DNA of 64,000 nt from Streptomyces sp. NBC_01317 (GCF_035961655.1 NZ_CP108393.1:124001-188000); one strand, 5' to 3'; counted from the first letter of the stretch, positions 35,607-44,561 are shown. Numbers and translations: made by a program. Notes: generated by a model not told the origin, from the letters alone.

Positions 35607-37186
35607 GCAGGGGCAAGAACGGCCGTGCGGGAAGCCTGTCCAGCCGTGTCCGCGCCGCGGTCGGCACGGCGGTCGACGCGGTGGTGGAGGCGACGGCCGG
35701 ACCCGTGGCACCGGCGGAGACGGAAGCCGGACCGGACACCAGGACGAACACGGACACCGGTGCCGGCACCGGCACCGGTGCCGGTACGGACACTGCGGCG
35801 GGACCGGCCACGGACACGGAACCGGTGGCCGGTGTCCCGCCCCGCGTGCTCGCTTCCGCCGACTCGTACCTGCCCGCCCACGGCAACACCGGATACGGCG
35901 TCGAGCGCTACGACCTGGAGTTGAACTACCGCCCCGGCACGGGCCGCCTCTCCGGCCGCGCCACAATCTCGGCCGTCGCCGACCCCGCCCTTCCCGGCGG
36001 CGCCCTCACCGCGTTCAGCCTCGACCTGCGCCCCTTCCGCGTCGACGGTGTGCTGGTGAACGGCGAGCGCGTCGCCCGCTACACCCACCGGGCCGACAAG
36101 CTGCGGATCCGGCCGGCGCGTCCCCTCGCCGCCGGGGAGCCATTCAGCGTCGAGGTGCGGTACACCGGGACACCCCGGCCGGTGAAGACGCGGGACTGGG
36201 GCGACCTGGGCTGGGAGCAGTTGGAGGACGGCGCGCTGGTGGCGGGCCAGCCGATCGGGGCGCCGTCCTGGTTCCCGTGCAACGACCGGCCGGCCGACAA
36301 GGCCGCGTACCGGATCTCGGTGACCGCGCCCTCGCCGTACACGGTGGTGGCGAACGGGACGCTGGAGTCGCGCACGATCGGCGCGTCCACGACGACCTGG
36401 GTGTACGACCAGCCGGAGCCGATGTCGACCTATCTCGCGACGGTCCAGACGGGGCTGTACGAACTGGTCGAGCTGGCCGATCCCGGCGCGCGTCCCGTAC
36501 CGCAGTGGGCGGCCGTACCGCCCCGGTTGCAGGCGCGCTTCGACCACGACTTCGCCCGGCAGCCGCAGATGATGGCCGCGTTCCAGGACCTCTTCGGGCC
36601 GTACCCCTTCGGTGAGTACGCGGTGGTCCTCGTGGACGAGGAGCTGGAGGTCCCGGTCGAGGCGCAGACGCTCTCCATCTTCGGGGCCAACCACGTCGAC
36701 GGGCGGCGCGGCTGTGAGCGGCTGGTCGCGCACGAGCTGGCGCACCAGTGGTTCGGCAACAGCCTGAGCGTCGCCGACTGGCGGCACATCTGGCTGAACG
36801 AGGGTTTCGCCAAGTACGCGGAGTGGCTGTGGTCCGAGGTGTCCGGCGGCGCCCCTGCGGCGGCGATCGCGGAACGGACCAGGGCGAGGCTGGCCCGGCT
36901 GCCGCAGGATCTGCGCGTCGCGGACCCGGGTGTACGGCGGATGTTCGACGATCAGGTCTACCAGCGCGGGGCTCTGACGCTGCACGCGCTGCGTACGGTG
37001 GTCGGTGACGACGTGTTCTTCTCGCTGCTGCGGGAGTGGACGGCCGTGCACCGGCACGGCACGGTCACGACCGAGGACTTCACGGAACTCGCCCGGCGCC
37101 GCAGCGCCCACTCCCTCGACGACCTGTTCACGTCCTGGCTGTACAGCCCACAACTGCCGGAACTCCCCCGTCCCCGCAGCAGCTGA
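35603..37186 (+). CDS. M1-family zinc aminopeptidase coupled to the Pls gene
   Basis: A 527-aa metallopeptidase. The zinc site is HELAHQWFGN with the third ligand in NEGFAKYAEW. A substrate-binding VEAQT segment takes the place of the usual GAMEN motif, and the catalytic Tyr is likely in QVYQRGALTLHAL. The first 70 residues are a Thr/Gly/Ala-rich, Arg-started stretch with no clear signal peptide. The GTG start overlaps the TGA stop of the synthetase gene (GTGA), so expression is coupled. In known poly-lysine producers, M1-type peptidases degrade the polymer, so this enzyme may trim or detoxify the synthetase product (inference). Confidence 0.88.
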   Translation: MSRGKNGRAGSLSSRVRAAVGTAVDAVVEATAGPVAPAETEAGPDTRTNTDTGAGTGTGAGTDTAAGPATDTEPVAGVPPRVLASADSYLPAHGNTGYGVERYDLELNYRPGTGRLSGRATISAVADPALPGGALTAFSLDLRPFRVDGVLVNGERVARYTHRADKLRIRPARPLAAGEPFSVEVRYTGTPRPVKTRDWGDLGWEQLEDGALVAGQPIGAPSWFPCNDRPADKAAYRISVTAPSPYTVVANGTLESRTIGASTTTWVYDQPEPMSTYLATVQTGLYELVELADPGARPVPQWAAVPPRLQARFDHDFARQPQMMAAFQDLFGPYPFGEYAVVLVDEELEVPVEAQTLSIFGANHVDGRRGCERLVAHELAHQWFGNSLSVADWRHIWLNEGFAKYAEWLWSEVSGGAPAAAIAERTRARLARLPQDLRVADPGVRRMFDDQVYQRGALTLHALRTVVGDDVFFSLLREWTAVHRHGTVTTEDFTELARRRSAHSLDDLFTSWLYSPQLPELPRPRSS

Positions 37187-37196
37187 AAACGCCTGT

Positions 37197-37919
37197 CTAG
37201 TCCGTACGGCAGGCGGGGTGGCCCCACCCCTCGGGGTTCTTGGCGATGGGCTCACCGGCGGCGTACGCCTGGCCGCACCGGCAGCGGCCCGGGAATTTGG
37301 CGTTGAGGGTCCGCGCGGAGGCGGACGTCTTCCTGGCGGAGGTCTTCGTGGCCGCCTTCGTCCCGGATCCGGACGCGGACCCTGACGCGCCGGAGGACCG
37401 CCCCCGGCCGCCGGTCCGTACGGTGTCCGGCGCGGCCGGCGGCTCCGGGGAGCCGTACGCGCTGCCCGCGGGTTCCTGCACGATGGCCGCCCTGCTCGCG
37501 GCCCGGTCGGCGAAGTCGTTGAGCCGGTCGCCGTCCACCTGGTGGGCGGGCACGTAACGGAACTCCACGGAGCGGCCCGTGAGCAGCGCGTCGATCCGGA
37601 CGACCAGGTCCTTGTTGGCGACGGGGCTGCCCGACGACGTCCGCCAGCCCTTGCGCTTCCAGCCGGGCAGCCAGGTCGTGACCGCCTTCATCGCGTACTG
37701 GGAGTCCATCCGGATCTCCATCGGTACGTCCGGGTCGACGGCGGCCAGGAGCTGTTCCAGGGCGGTGAGTTCGGCGACATTGTTGGTGGCGGTGCCGAGC
37801 GCCCCCGCCTCCCAGCGGTCGGGCAGCTCAGCCCCGTCGGCGATGACCCAGGCCCAGCCGGCCGGTCCCGGATTTCCCTTCGACGCCCCGTCACACGCGG
37901 CGATCACACGTTCAGCCAT
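37197..37919 (-). CDS. RNase HI-family protein with C-terminal zinc-ribbon-like tail
   Basis: A 240-aa protein. Residues 1-145 are RNase HI with all active-site acids visible: Asp in ACDGASKGNPGP, Glu in NNVAELTALEQ, Asp in RMDSQYA and Asp in HQVDGDRLNDFADRA. It removes RNA from RNA-DNA hybrids. A Ser/Gly/Lys-rich linker leads to a C-terminal C-x-C-x17-H-x2-C-like module (RCRCGQAYAAGEPIAKNPEGWGHPAC), which may bind zinc and nucleic acid. The ATG at 37919 gives the standard MAERVIAACDG beginning. It converges on the aminopeptidase gene. Confidence 0.9.
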   Translation of the reverse strand: MAERVIAACDGASKGNPGPAGWAWVIADGAELPDRWEAGALGTATNNVAELTALEQLLAAVDPDVPMEIRMDSQYAMKAVTTWLPGWKRKGWRTSSGSPVANKDLVVRIDALLTGRSVEFRYVPAHQVDGDRLNDFADRAASRAAIVQEPAGSAYGSPEPPAAPDTVRTGGRGRSSGASGSASGSGTKAATKTSARKTSASARTLNAKFPGRCRCGQAYAAGEPIAKNPEGWGHPACRTD

Positions 37920-38040
37920 ACCGCCGATCATGCCAGTGCGGCACCCGGCCGAGGACCCCGGCCCACACGGGCGCCCGCGACCCCGGTGCCGGGGGAAAAC
38001 CCGGTGCCCCGTACCCGCACCGGCTGTCAGGCTTCCGCGC

Positions 38041-38568
38041 ATGACTACGTACGAAGCACTCCTCGTCGGAGGCCGGTCGGGCGTCGGCAAGTCCACCGTG
38101 GCGTGGGAGGTCTCCGCGCTGCTCCAGGAGGCGGGGGTCGCGCACTGTCTGCTGGAGGGCGACTACATGGGGCAGGTGCATCCCGCCCCCGCCGCCGACC
38201 CGCACCGCTCCGCGATCACGGAGCGCAATCTCACGGCGGTCTGGGCGAACTTCGCGGCGCTGGGCCATCGCCGGCTCGTCTACACCAACACGGTGAGCGT
38301 GCTGGAGAGCGCGATGTTCCGCCGCGCCCTGGGAGGAGGTGACACGACGCGGATCGTACGGGTCCTGCTCACCGCCGGGGACGCAACGGTCCGGGACCGG
38401 CTGGCGCGGCGCGAGACGGGGTCCCAGCTCGCCCTCCACGTCGAGCGGAGCGGGTCGGCGGCGCGGCGGCTGGAGCGGGAGGCGCCGCCGGGAACGGTCC
38501 GGGTGGACACGGACGGCAGGTCCGTCGCGGAGGTGGCGCGCGAGGTGGTGGCGGTGACGGGCTGGTAG
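38041..38568 (+). CDS. P-loop nucleotide kinase-like protein
   Basis: A 175-aa single-domain protein with Walker A GGRSGVGKST near the N-terminus. A central hydrophobic strand RLVYTNTVSV and the basic RDRLARRETGSQLALHVERS form a lid-like region. The fold is that of small P-loop kinases or AAA-like ATPases. The phosphate acceptor is not known. No good ribosome site precedes the ATG, so the mRNA may be leaderless. It diverges from the RNase H gene. Confidence 0.75.
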   Translation: MTTYEALLVGGRSGVGKSTVAWEVSALLQEAGVAHCLLEGDYMGQVHPAPAADPHRSAITERNLTAVWANFAALGHRRLVYTNTVSVLESAMFRRALGGGDTTRIVRVLLTAGDATVRDRLARRETGSQLALHVERSGSAARRLEREAPPGTVRVDTDGRSVAEVAREVVAVTGW

Positions 38569-38703
38569 GTCGTCCTGGCCCGGGGTGTCGTGTTGTCCTG
38601 GCCCGGGTCGTCGTGTCGTCCTGGCCCGGCGGTCGTTGAACGCCCATGTGATCGTGGTGAGCAGCCTCGCACCGGGCAGGACCGGCGCGCCCGGTGATCC
38701 GTC

Positions 38704-39759
38704 GTGACCGCCGAGGGGGGCGGCGCCGAGGAGCCTGTGGGCGTCCAACGCCCCGTGCGAAAAGGCCTGTTGCTCTCGCACGCGCGGACGTGGCGGGTGT
38801 ACGAGTCCGCCACCTACGGCCTGCTGGGGCTGGCGGGGGCGTATGCGGGAGGAGCGGGCGCGGGCCGGGCGCCCGGTGCGGGAGTGCTCCTGGGGGTCTG
38901 GGGTGTGTGCACGCTGGGCGGGATCGGCGGCGCGTACCTCGGGGACTATCTGGGGCGTGACATCGACGCGGCGGCCAAGCCGCACCGGCCCATCCCCTCG
39001 GGGGCGTTACGGCCCTCGCACGCCCTGGCCGCCGCCGTGTCCTGCATCGCGACCGCCCTGGTCTGGGCCCTGCTGCTGGACTGGCGGGCCCCGGTGGTCC
39101 TGGCCGGCGCGTTCGGGCTGCATCTGGTGTACCACCGGCGGCTCAAGACCGCCGGTCTCCTCGGGGACGTCACGGAAGGGACGGCGACCCTGGCGGGTCT
39201 GGTGCTCTTCGGTGCCGCTGCCGTCCATCAGCTGTCCTCGCCCGCGGTGTGGCCGGTGGCGGGGGCGGCGGCGGTCCACGGCACGCTCTACAACCTGTTC
39301 CTGGCCATCGGTGACGCGGAGGGCGACCGCCGCGCCCGCTGCCTGACCCTGCCCGTGCGGCGGGGGGCCCGGGTGGCCACGGGCGTCGCCGCGCTGCTGG
39401 TGGTGCCCTGGCTCGGGGCGGCCGGGTGGGCCGCGGCGGTGGCCGGACCCGTGGCGGGGGCGGCCGGCGCGGCCGCCTGGCTCTGTCTGGCCCTGGCGAC
39501 GGGCTGCGACGCCGTGTCGGTGGCCCGGCTGGTCCGGCAGGCCCGTACACCGGGCGGCCCGACGCGCCGATCGGCCCTGTTCGCGGCGGAGTTGAACCTG
39601 GCCGCCCGTTCGCTGGCCGTCTGCGCGTATCTGTTCCTCGCCGGGGGCACGGGCGCCGGATCGGTCGCGGCGGTCGCGGTCCTCCTCGTCGTCCTGGCGG
39701 CCGGGCGCCATCAGATGACCCGTTACGAACTGGGCGTACCGCCGCCGGATCCGGGGTAA
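38704..39759 (+). CDS. UbiA-family membrane prenyltransferase
   Basis: A 351-aa integral membrane protein. The first aspartate-rich motif is DYLGRDIDAAAKPHRPIPSG, with a second, diverged acidic site near GDVTEG and YNLFLAIGDAEGDR. About eight hydrophobic helices surround these. The family transfers prenyl groups to aromatic or lipid acceptors inside the membrane. Some actinobacterial members act in secondary metabolism or respiratory quinone synthesis; the substrate here is unknown. GTG start at 38704 with GGTGATCC upstream. Confidence 0.87.
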   Translation: MTAEGGGAEEPVGVQRPVRKGLLLSHARTWRVYESATYGLLGLAGAYAGGAGAGRAPGAGVLLGVWGVCTLGGIGGAYLGDYLGRDIDAAAKPHRPIPSGALRPSHALAAAVSCIATALVWALLLDWRAPVVLAGAFGLHLVYHRRLKTAGLLGDVTEGTATLAGLVLFGAAAVHQLSSPAVWPVAGAAAVHGTLYNLFLAIGDAEGDRRARCLTLPVRRGARVATGVAALLVVPWLGAAGWAAAVAGPVAGAAGAAAWLCLALATGCDAVSVARLVRQARTPGGPTRRSALFAAELNLAARSLAVCAYLFLAGGTGAGSVAAVAVLLVVLAAGRHQMTRYELGVPPPDPG

Positions 39760-39768
39760 GGTGCCTCT

Positions 39769-39789
39769 TACGATCCGAACCGGGTCGTA
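39769..39789. promoter_or_regulatory. Near-perfect palindrome upstream of the VOC-TetR pair
   Basis: TACGATCCG and CGGGTCGTA, separated by AAC, form a 9-bp inverted repeat with one mismatch. It sits 65 bases before the VOC gene. It is a good candidate operator for the TetR protein encoded as the second gene of that unit. Confidence 0.6.
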
Positions 39790-39853
39790 TTCAAATGGAC
39801 CGGTGACCGCGAAGGCGGACCGGGTGGAGCGAAGTAAGACGGGGGACGGCCTG

Positions 39854-40240
39854 ATGCGGGTCAAGGATTTTGATCATCTGGTGCTCAACGTGGGGGACGT
39901 GGAGCGCGCGCTGGACTTCTACTGCGGGCCTCTCGGCCTGGAGCCGGTGCGGGTGGACGAATGGCGGGCGGGCAAGGTCCCGTTCCCGTCGGTACGGGTC
40001 AGCCCGGTCTCGATCATCGACCTGGTCGACCGCCCGCGCGGTGAGTCGAACGTGGACCACATCTGCCTGGTCGTCGACCCGCTGGACTGGCAGGAGGTCA
40101 TCGACGCGGGCACGTTCACCGTGCTGGAGGGCCCGGTCGGCCGGTACGGCGCCCGGGGCGACGCCCAGTCGATCTACGTGGCGGACCCGGACGGCAACAC
40201 CGTGGAGCTGCGCTGGTATCCGCAGGACGCCGGGCGGTGA
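39854..40240 (+). CDS. VOC-family (glyoxalase/fosfomycin-resistance-like) protein
   Basis: A 128-aa vicinal-oxygen-chelate protein with two beta-alpha-beta-beta-beta units: FDHLVLNVGDVERALDFYCGPLGLEP and NVDHICLVVD, followed by VADPDGNTVELRWYP. The metal-site residues are His (FDHLV), His (VDHIC) and Glu (VELRW). The group includes glyoxalase I, dioxygenases and fosfomycin- or bleomycin-resistance proteins; the substrate is unknown. The start is ATG 39854. The stop overlaps the GTG of the TetR gene by four bases. Confidence 0.85.
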   Translation: MRVKDFDHLVLNVGDVERALDFYCGPLGLEPVRVDEWRAGKVPFPSVRVSPVSIIDLVDRPRGESNVDHICLVVDPLDWQEVIDAGTFTVLEGPVGRYGARGDAQSIYVADPDGNTVELRWYPQDAGR

Positions 40241-40899
40241 GCCCGGCCGCCGGACGCCCGCGCGACCCGGCGATCGACGCGGCGGTGCTGACGGCGACCC
40301 TGGACGTCCTGCGGGAGCGCGGCTACGCGCGCCTCGCCCTGGAGACGGTCGCGGCCCGGGCCGGCACGACGAAGGCGGCGATACGGCGGCGGTGGCCGGT
40401 CCGGCAGAACCTGGTCGTCGACGCCCTCGCGTCGGTCCTGGTCACCCCGCCCGTGCCGGACAACGGCTGCACCCGGTGCGATCTCGTCCAGAGCGTGCGG
40501 CTGCTCGCCACCGCGCTGGACGAGCGGCTGCCCCAGGGGGTCCTCGCCCCGCTGATCGCGGACTGCGCGGGCGACGCCGTCCTGCACCGGCGGCTGATCG
40601 ACGTGCTGGTCGAGCCGACCAGGCACGCCGCGACGGTCGCGGTGCGGCGCGCGGTCGACCGGGGGGACCTGCTGCCCGACGTCGATCCCGCGCTCCTGGT
40701 CGACCTGCTCGCGTCGACGGTCTACCAGCGGGCGCTGTTCGGCGACGGGCCGGTCGACCGGGGCACGGCGGGGCCCCTGGTGGACCTGCTGCTGCGCGGA
40801 GTGGCCGTCGACTTCGAGCACCTGGTCAGGATCAGCCGGCGGACCGACCGCACGGCGGCGGGCGCGGGTGCGGGTGCGGAGGAGGGGCACGGGCATTGA
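40237..40899 (+). CDS. TetR/AcrR-family regulator
   Basis: A 220-aa regulator. The N-terminal helix-turn-helix is IDAAVLTATLDVLRERGYARLALETVAARAGTTKAAIRRRW, followed by an alpha-helical ligand-binding domain. A GTGA overlap with the VOC gene indicates co-translation, and the palindrome ahead of the VOC gene fits autoregulation. It probably derepresses the VOC gene on binding its substrate (inference). Confidence 0.87.
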   Translation: MSPAAGRPRDPAIDAAVLTATLDVLRERGYARLALETVAARAGTTKAAIRRRWPVRQNLVVDALASVLVTPPVPDNGCTRCDLVQSVRLLATALDERLPQGVLAPLIADCAGDAVLHRRLIDVLVEPTRHAATVAVRRAVDRGDLLPDVDPALLVDLLASTVYQRALFGDGPVDRGTAGPLVDLLLRGVAVDFEHLVRISRRTDRTAAGAGAGAEEGHGH

Positions 40900-41003
40900 T
40901 TCCGTGACCGGCGGACCACGGGGCGCGACATCAAGATCTCATCCATCCGCCATGCGCATGCCATACGACTGACGGCGCGCCGCCTTGGCCCGCGACTGCA
41001 ATT

Positions 41004-41030
41004 CCCCTGACAACCGCCGTCAGGGGAGGG
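41004..41030 (+). promoter_or_regulatory. Hairpin that would sequester the PhoD ribosome-binding site
   Basis: CCCCTGAC (41004-41011) and GTCAGGGG (41019-41026) form a perfect 8-bp stem with a 7-base loop directly before the phosphatase start. The ribosome site GGGGAGGG (41023-41030) is partly inside the right arm, with ATG at 41035. Folding of the RNA could lower translation, as in attenuation or thermosensor-type elements. It may also be a DNA operator. Confidence 0.55.
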
Positions 41031-41034
41031 TCAC

Positions 41035-42681
41035 ATGACACCCGTACACCACCACGCGCCGGGTACCCACGCACCTGAACTCAGAGCAGCCGCCCGGCAT
41101 CTCGGCCGCCGCCGGTTCCTGACCGGGACGGGCGCGGCGGCCGCGCTCGCCTTCGCCGTGAACCTGCCGACCGCCGGGGTCGCGAGCGCCGCCGCGCTCG
41201 ACGCCGCGAAGATCACCGAGAATCCGTTCACCCTCGGCGTCGCCTCCGGTGACCCGCGCCCGGACGGCGTCCTGCTCTGGACCCGGCTCGCGCCCAGACC
41301 GTACGAGCCGGACAGCGGCCTGCCGAGGAACAGGGTCGCCGTACGGTGGGAACTCGCCCACGACGCCCGCTTCACCCGGATCGCCGAGCGCGGACAGGTC
41401 GACGCCCACCCGGAGTTCGACCACAGCGTGCACGTCGACGTCCCGGGCCTGGACTCCGACCGCGTGTACTGGTTCCGCTTCCGTGTCGGTACGTGGATCA
41501 GCCCCGTGGGCCGTACCCGTACCGCGCCCGCGCGGGGCGCCACGATCGGCGAGCTGAGGATCGCCGCCGTCTCCTGCCAGGCGTACCACGACGGCTACTT
41601 CACCGCGTACAAGCACCTCGCGGAGGAGGACCTGGACGTCGTCTTCCACCTGGGCGACTACCTGTACGAGTACGCCGTGACGGCGGTCGGCGGTACCCGC
41701 AACTACACCGACCGGCGGCTGCCCGCGCACTACAACCGGGAGACCGTCACGCTGGAGGACTACCGGCTGCGGTACGGCCTCTACAAGTCGGACCCCGACC
41801 TGATGGCGGCGCACGCCGCGCACCCGTTCGTCGTGACGTGGGACGACCACGAGACCGAGAACAACTACGCGGACGAGACGCCGGAGAACGACGTACCGCC
41901 GGAGGAGTTCCTGCTCCGCAGGGCCGCCGCCTACCGCGCGTACTGGGAGAACCAGCCGCTGCGCACCCCGCAGCGCCCCCAGGGTCCGGACATGCGGCTG
42001 TACCGGCGGCTCCAGTTCGGCCGGCTCGCGCAGTTCGACGTCCTGGACACCCGCCAGTACCGCTCCGACCAGGCGTACGGCGACACGGCGCACGTCCCGG
42101 GGCCCGAGTCGGAGGATCCGTCGCGCACCATGACCGGCGAGACGCAGGAGCGGTGGCTGCTGAACGGCTGGCAGAACTCCCGCGCCGTGTGGAACGTCGT
42201 GCCGCAGCAGGTCAACTTCTCCGCGCGCAGGCTGGACCTGAACCCGGTCGCCAAGGTCAGCATGGACGCGTGGGACGGCTACCCGGCCGCCCGCAAGCGC
42301 CTGCTGGACGGGGCCGAGGCGGCCGGCGTCGCCAACCTGATGGTGCTCACCGGTGACGTCCACGTCGCCTACGCGTACGACATCAAGCGCGACTTCGACG
42401 ACCCGGCCTCCCGGACGGTGGGCACCGAGATCGTGGCGACCTCCATCGCCAGCGGCAAGGACGGCGCCGACAAGCCCGCGACGTGGGAGACGTACACGCA
42501 GGCCAACCCGCACATGAAGTTCTACAACGGGCGGCGCGGCTACGCGCTGGTGACGCTGGGCCGGGAGTCGGCGCGGGCCGACTTCCGTACCGTCTCCGCC
42601 GTCACGACACCCGGCGCACCGGTCTCGACCGCCGCGTCGTTCGTGACCGAGGCCGGGAACCCCGGCCTCGAACCGGCGTGA
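41035..42681 (+). CDS. Tat-exported PhoD-like alkaline phosphatase
   Basis: A 548-aa secreted enzyme. A twin-arginine signal (RRRFLTGTGAAAAL) is followed by the PhoD N-terminal domain (NPFTLGVASGDPRPDGVLLWTRL) and the metallophosphoesterase domain: the C-terminal Cys-containing AAVSCQAYHDG, HLGDYLYEY, VVTWDDHETENNY and LTGDVHVAYAY. These residues match the Fe3+/Ca2+ site of PhoD. It hydrolyses phosphodiesters and phosphomonoesters outside the cell, usually under phosphate starvation. No clear PHO-box direct repeats were recognised upstream. Confidence 0.93.
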   Translation: MTPVHHHAPGTHAPELRAAARHLGRRRFLTGTGAAAALAFAVNLPTAGVASAAALDAAKITENPFTLGVASGDPRPDGVLLWTRLAPRPYEPDSGLPRNRVAVRWELAHDARFTRIAERGQVDAHPEFDHSVHVDVPGLDSDRVYWFRFRVGTWISPVGRTRTAPARGATIGELRIAAVSCQAYHDGYFTAYKHLAEEDLDVVFHLGDYLYEYAVTAVGGTRNYTDRRLPAHYNRETVTLEDYRLRYGLYKSDPDLMAAHAAHPFVVTWDDHETENNYADETPENDVPPEEFLLRRAAAYRAYWENQPLRTPQRPQGPDMRLYRRLQFGRLAQFDVLDTRQYRSDQAYGDTAHVPGPESEDPSRTMTGETQERWLLNGWQNSRAVWNVVPQQVNFSARRLDLNPVAKVSMDAWDGYPAARKRLLDGAEAAGVANLMVLTGDVHVAYAYDIKRDFDDPASRTVGTEIVATSIASGKDGADKPATWETYTQANPHMKFYNGRRGYALVTLGRESARADFRTVSAVTTPGAPVSTAASFVTEAGNPGLEPA

Positions 42682-42731
42682 GGGACACCTGACCGACTGC
42701 CGACCGACATCCTGACCGGCTCCTGACCGGC

Positions 42732-42780
42732 GGACGCCGGGTCCGTCGGGGATCAACGTCCCTGTACGGGCCCGGCGTCC
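42732..42780. terminator. Bidirectional terminator between convergent genes
   Basis: GGACGCCGGGTCCGT (42732-42746) pairs with ACGGGCCCGGCGTCC (42766-42780), 14 of 15 bases, with an inner GGGA/TCCC pair in the loop. It lies between the convergent phosphatase and Asp23 genes and should stop both. Confidence 0.75.
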
Positions 42781-42834
42781 GGCGAAGGGTCACCGCGGCC
42801 GTCGTGCGCGCTCACGCGCCGTTCGGGTCGTGGG

Positions 42835-43272
42835 TCACTCCACGCGGGAGTTCCCCGAGTCTCCGTCGTCGTCGGATCCCGGTATGTGCACGTCGAGTAC
42901 GCTGATATTGGCCTCGACCACTTCGAGTCCGGTCATGCCCTGGACCGCGTCGGAGACGTGGGAGCGGATGTCGCCGGCGGCCTGCGAGATCGGGGTCCCG
43001 TACTCGACCACGATCTCCAGATCGATGGCCGCCTGCTTCTCGCCCACCTCGACCTTGACGCCCCGGGTGGGATCGTCGTTACCCGCCACGCGGTCGCGTA
43101 CGGCCCCGATCGTGCGGGACATGCCACCGCCCATCGCGTACACACCACCCGTGTCGCGCGCCGCGATGCCGGCGATGGTCGACACGACCGAGTCGGCGAT
43201 GACCGTGTTTCCCTTGACCTCGTGATGTGCTCCGTTGTGCCGCGTGGTCACCGCGGACTGGTTTTCCGCCAT
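42835..43272 (-). CDS. Asp23/Gls24-family envelope stress protein
   Basis: A 145-aa protein with the family pattern GNTVIADSVVSTIAGIAARDTGGVYAMGG, then VKVEVGEKQAAIDLEIVVEYGTPI and an amphipathic C-terminus ending in an acidic DDDGDSG tail. Family members associate with the cell envelope and rise under alkaline or general stress. The start is ATG 43272 behind GAAGGGAAA. It diverges from the SPW gene, so the two may share stress control. Confidence 0.88.
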   Translation of the reverse strand: MAENQSAVTTRHNGAHHEVKGNTVIADSVVSTIAGIAARDTGGVYAMGGGMSRTIGAVRDRVAGNDDPTRGVKVEVGEKQAAIDLEIVVEYGTPISQAAGDIRSHVSDAVQGMTGLEVVEANISVLDVHIPGSDDDGDSGNSRVE

Positions 43273-43564
43273 GAGAGATTTCCCTTCTCGCAGAGGCTGA
43301 TCGCTCACTCGAACCCCCGTCGTCCCCCTCGCACTCCACTGTGCGCGCCCTCCCCGGAGCACGCCATTCGGGTGAGCACTCCCCGGCTCCTGGGCCCGCG
43401 CGCGGGCCCCCGCTTCCGGCGCACCGGGCACGGAGAGCGATCAGCTGGCTTCACATATGCCCTAAAACTCCGCTTAACGGATTTTTTACCTTATGCGACA
43501 TTTTGATCGTCCGAGGATGGGAACGTCACTTTACGAGCCACACCCACAGCCGAAGGAGTTGGCC

Positions 43565-44026
43565 ATGGCATCACCATCACCTCGTCCGTCATCGACCATC
43601 GAGGACCATCCCGACATCCGTGCGTTGCAGGCACGTTCCGAGCGGGCCATCGCGACGCCCCTGGCGCAGGCCGTGCAGAGCCTGAGCCTGCTGGCCGGTC
43701 TCTTCCTGGCGGCCTCGCCCTGGATAGTGGGCTTCAGCGGACTGACGACCCTGACCGTGACCAACCTCATCGCCGGCATCGCGTTCACCCTGCTGACCCT
43801 CGGGTTCGGTTCCGCGGCGTACGAGCGGACGCACGGCATGGGATGGGCCGCGCTGGGGATCGGCGTGTGGACGATCATCGCCCCGTGGGTCGTGGCCGGG
43901 AACGTGACCACGACACGAACCATGGCGAGCAACGTCGCGGTCGGAGCCGCGTGCGTCTGCCTCGCCCTCGCCACGGCCGTGTTGGGGATGACCGGGCGCC
44001 GGAGCCGGAGCCGCGCCCGCGGCTGA
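43565..44026 (+). CDS. SPW-repeat membrane protein
   Basis: A 153-aa protein with four hydrophobic segments and two SPW-type motifs: AASPWIVGFSG in the first half and IIAPWVVAGN in the second. The DIRALQARSERAIATPLAQAVQSL lead-in is typical of the SPW repeat family. The role is unknown; it is frequent in actinobacterial genomes. AAGGAG precedes the ATG. Confidence 0.85.
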   Translation: MASPSPRPSSTIEDHPDIRALQARSERAIATPLAQAVQSLSLLAGLFLAASPWIVGFSGLTTLTVTNLIAGIAFTLLTLGFGSAAYERTHGMGWAALGIGVWTIIAPWVVAGNVTTTRTMASNVAVGAACVCLALATAVLGMTGRRSRSRARG

Positions 44027-44052
44027 CCCCTCGTCGCTCAACCGCCCCACCG

Positions 44053-44085
44053 CACCGCCCGGCCGCAGCACGCGGCCGGGCGGTG
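44053..44085 (+). terminator. Perfect 14-bp hairpin after the SPW gene
   Basis: CACCGCCCGGCCGC and GCGGCCGGGCGGTG are exact complements with a 5-base AGCAC loop, 27 bases after the SPW stop codon. It is a strong intrinsic terminator without a T-tract. Confidence 0.8.
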
Positions 44086-44186
44086 TGCTGTCCGGGGCAT
44101 CCGGGTGACGTTCCCGTGTCCGTCCCGGCGCCGGGTGGGGCCACGTGCCATAAGGAGGTACCACCCCTTCAGGGAAAGAAGGAACT

Positions 44187-44561
44187 GTGTACGAACTGCG
44201 CATCAAGCGTCGGATCACCGCGGCCCTCGCCGTCGCCATCCTCGCCGGCTCCGGCGCCCTGGTCGCCACGCCCGCCGCCGCGACGGGCACGACCCCGCCG
44301 GAGGCCACCACGGCGGTGGCGGCGCTCCCCAAGGGCAAGGTCACCGCCCGCCTCCCGCTGAGCATCCGCCAGAGGCCGACGACCAACTCCGCGTACCTCG
44401 GCAGCTTCCAGCCCGGCACGATCATCACCCTGTACTGCAAGACCCGCGGCCAGAACGTCGAGGGCAACAACCTCTGGTACCTGCTCGGCGGTTCGAAGCG
44501 GGGCTGGGTCTCGGCCCGCTACGTGAAGAACTTCTCGCCGGTGGCGTACTGCCGGTTCTGA
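44187..44561 (+). CDS. Secreted SH3-domain protein
   Basis: A 124-aa exported protein with a signal peptide ending PAAA-T. It continues with a bacterial SH3-like domain: LSIRQRPTTNSAYLGSFQPGTIITLYCKTRG, then NNLWYLLGGSKRGWVSARYVKN. Two Cys may pair. SH3b domains bind cell-wall peptides or other ligands, and the family appears in many Streptomyces secreted proteins. GAAGGAACT precedes the GTG. Confidence 0.82.
   Translation: MYELRIKRRITAALAVAILAGSGALVATPAAATGTTPPEATTAVAALPKGKVTARLPLSIRQRPTTNSAYLGSFQPGTIITLYCKTRGQNVEGNNLWYLLGGSKRGWVSARYVKNFSPVAYCRF

Noticed and set aside
32691..35966. Long minus-strand open frame opposite the Pls-type gene
   Set aside because: Translation is Arg/Pro/Gly-rich with no recognisable domain, while the plus strand has full NRPS motifs.
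40900..41034. PHO box upstream of the PhoD gene
   Set aside because: No clear direct repeats of the GTTCACC type were found; only the hairpin stands out.
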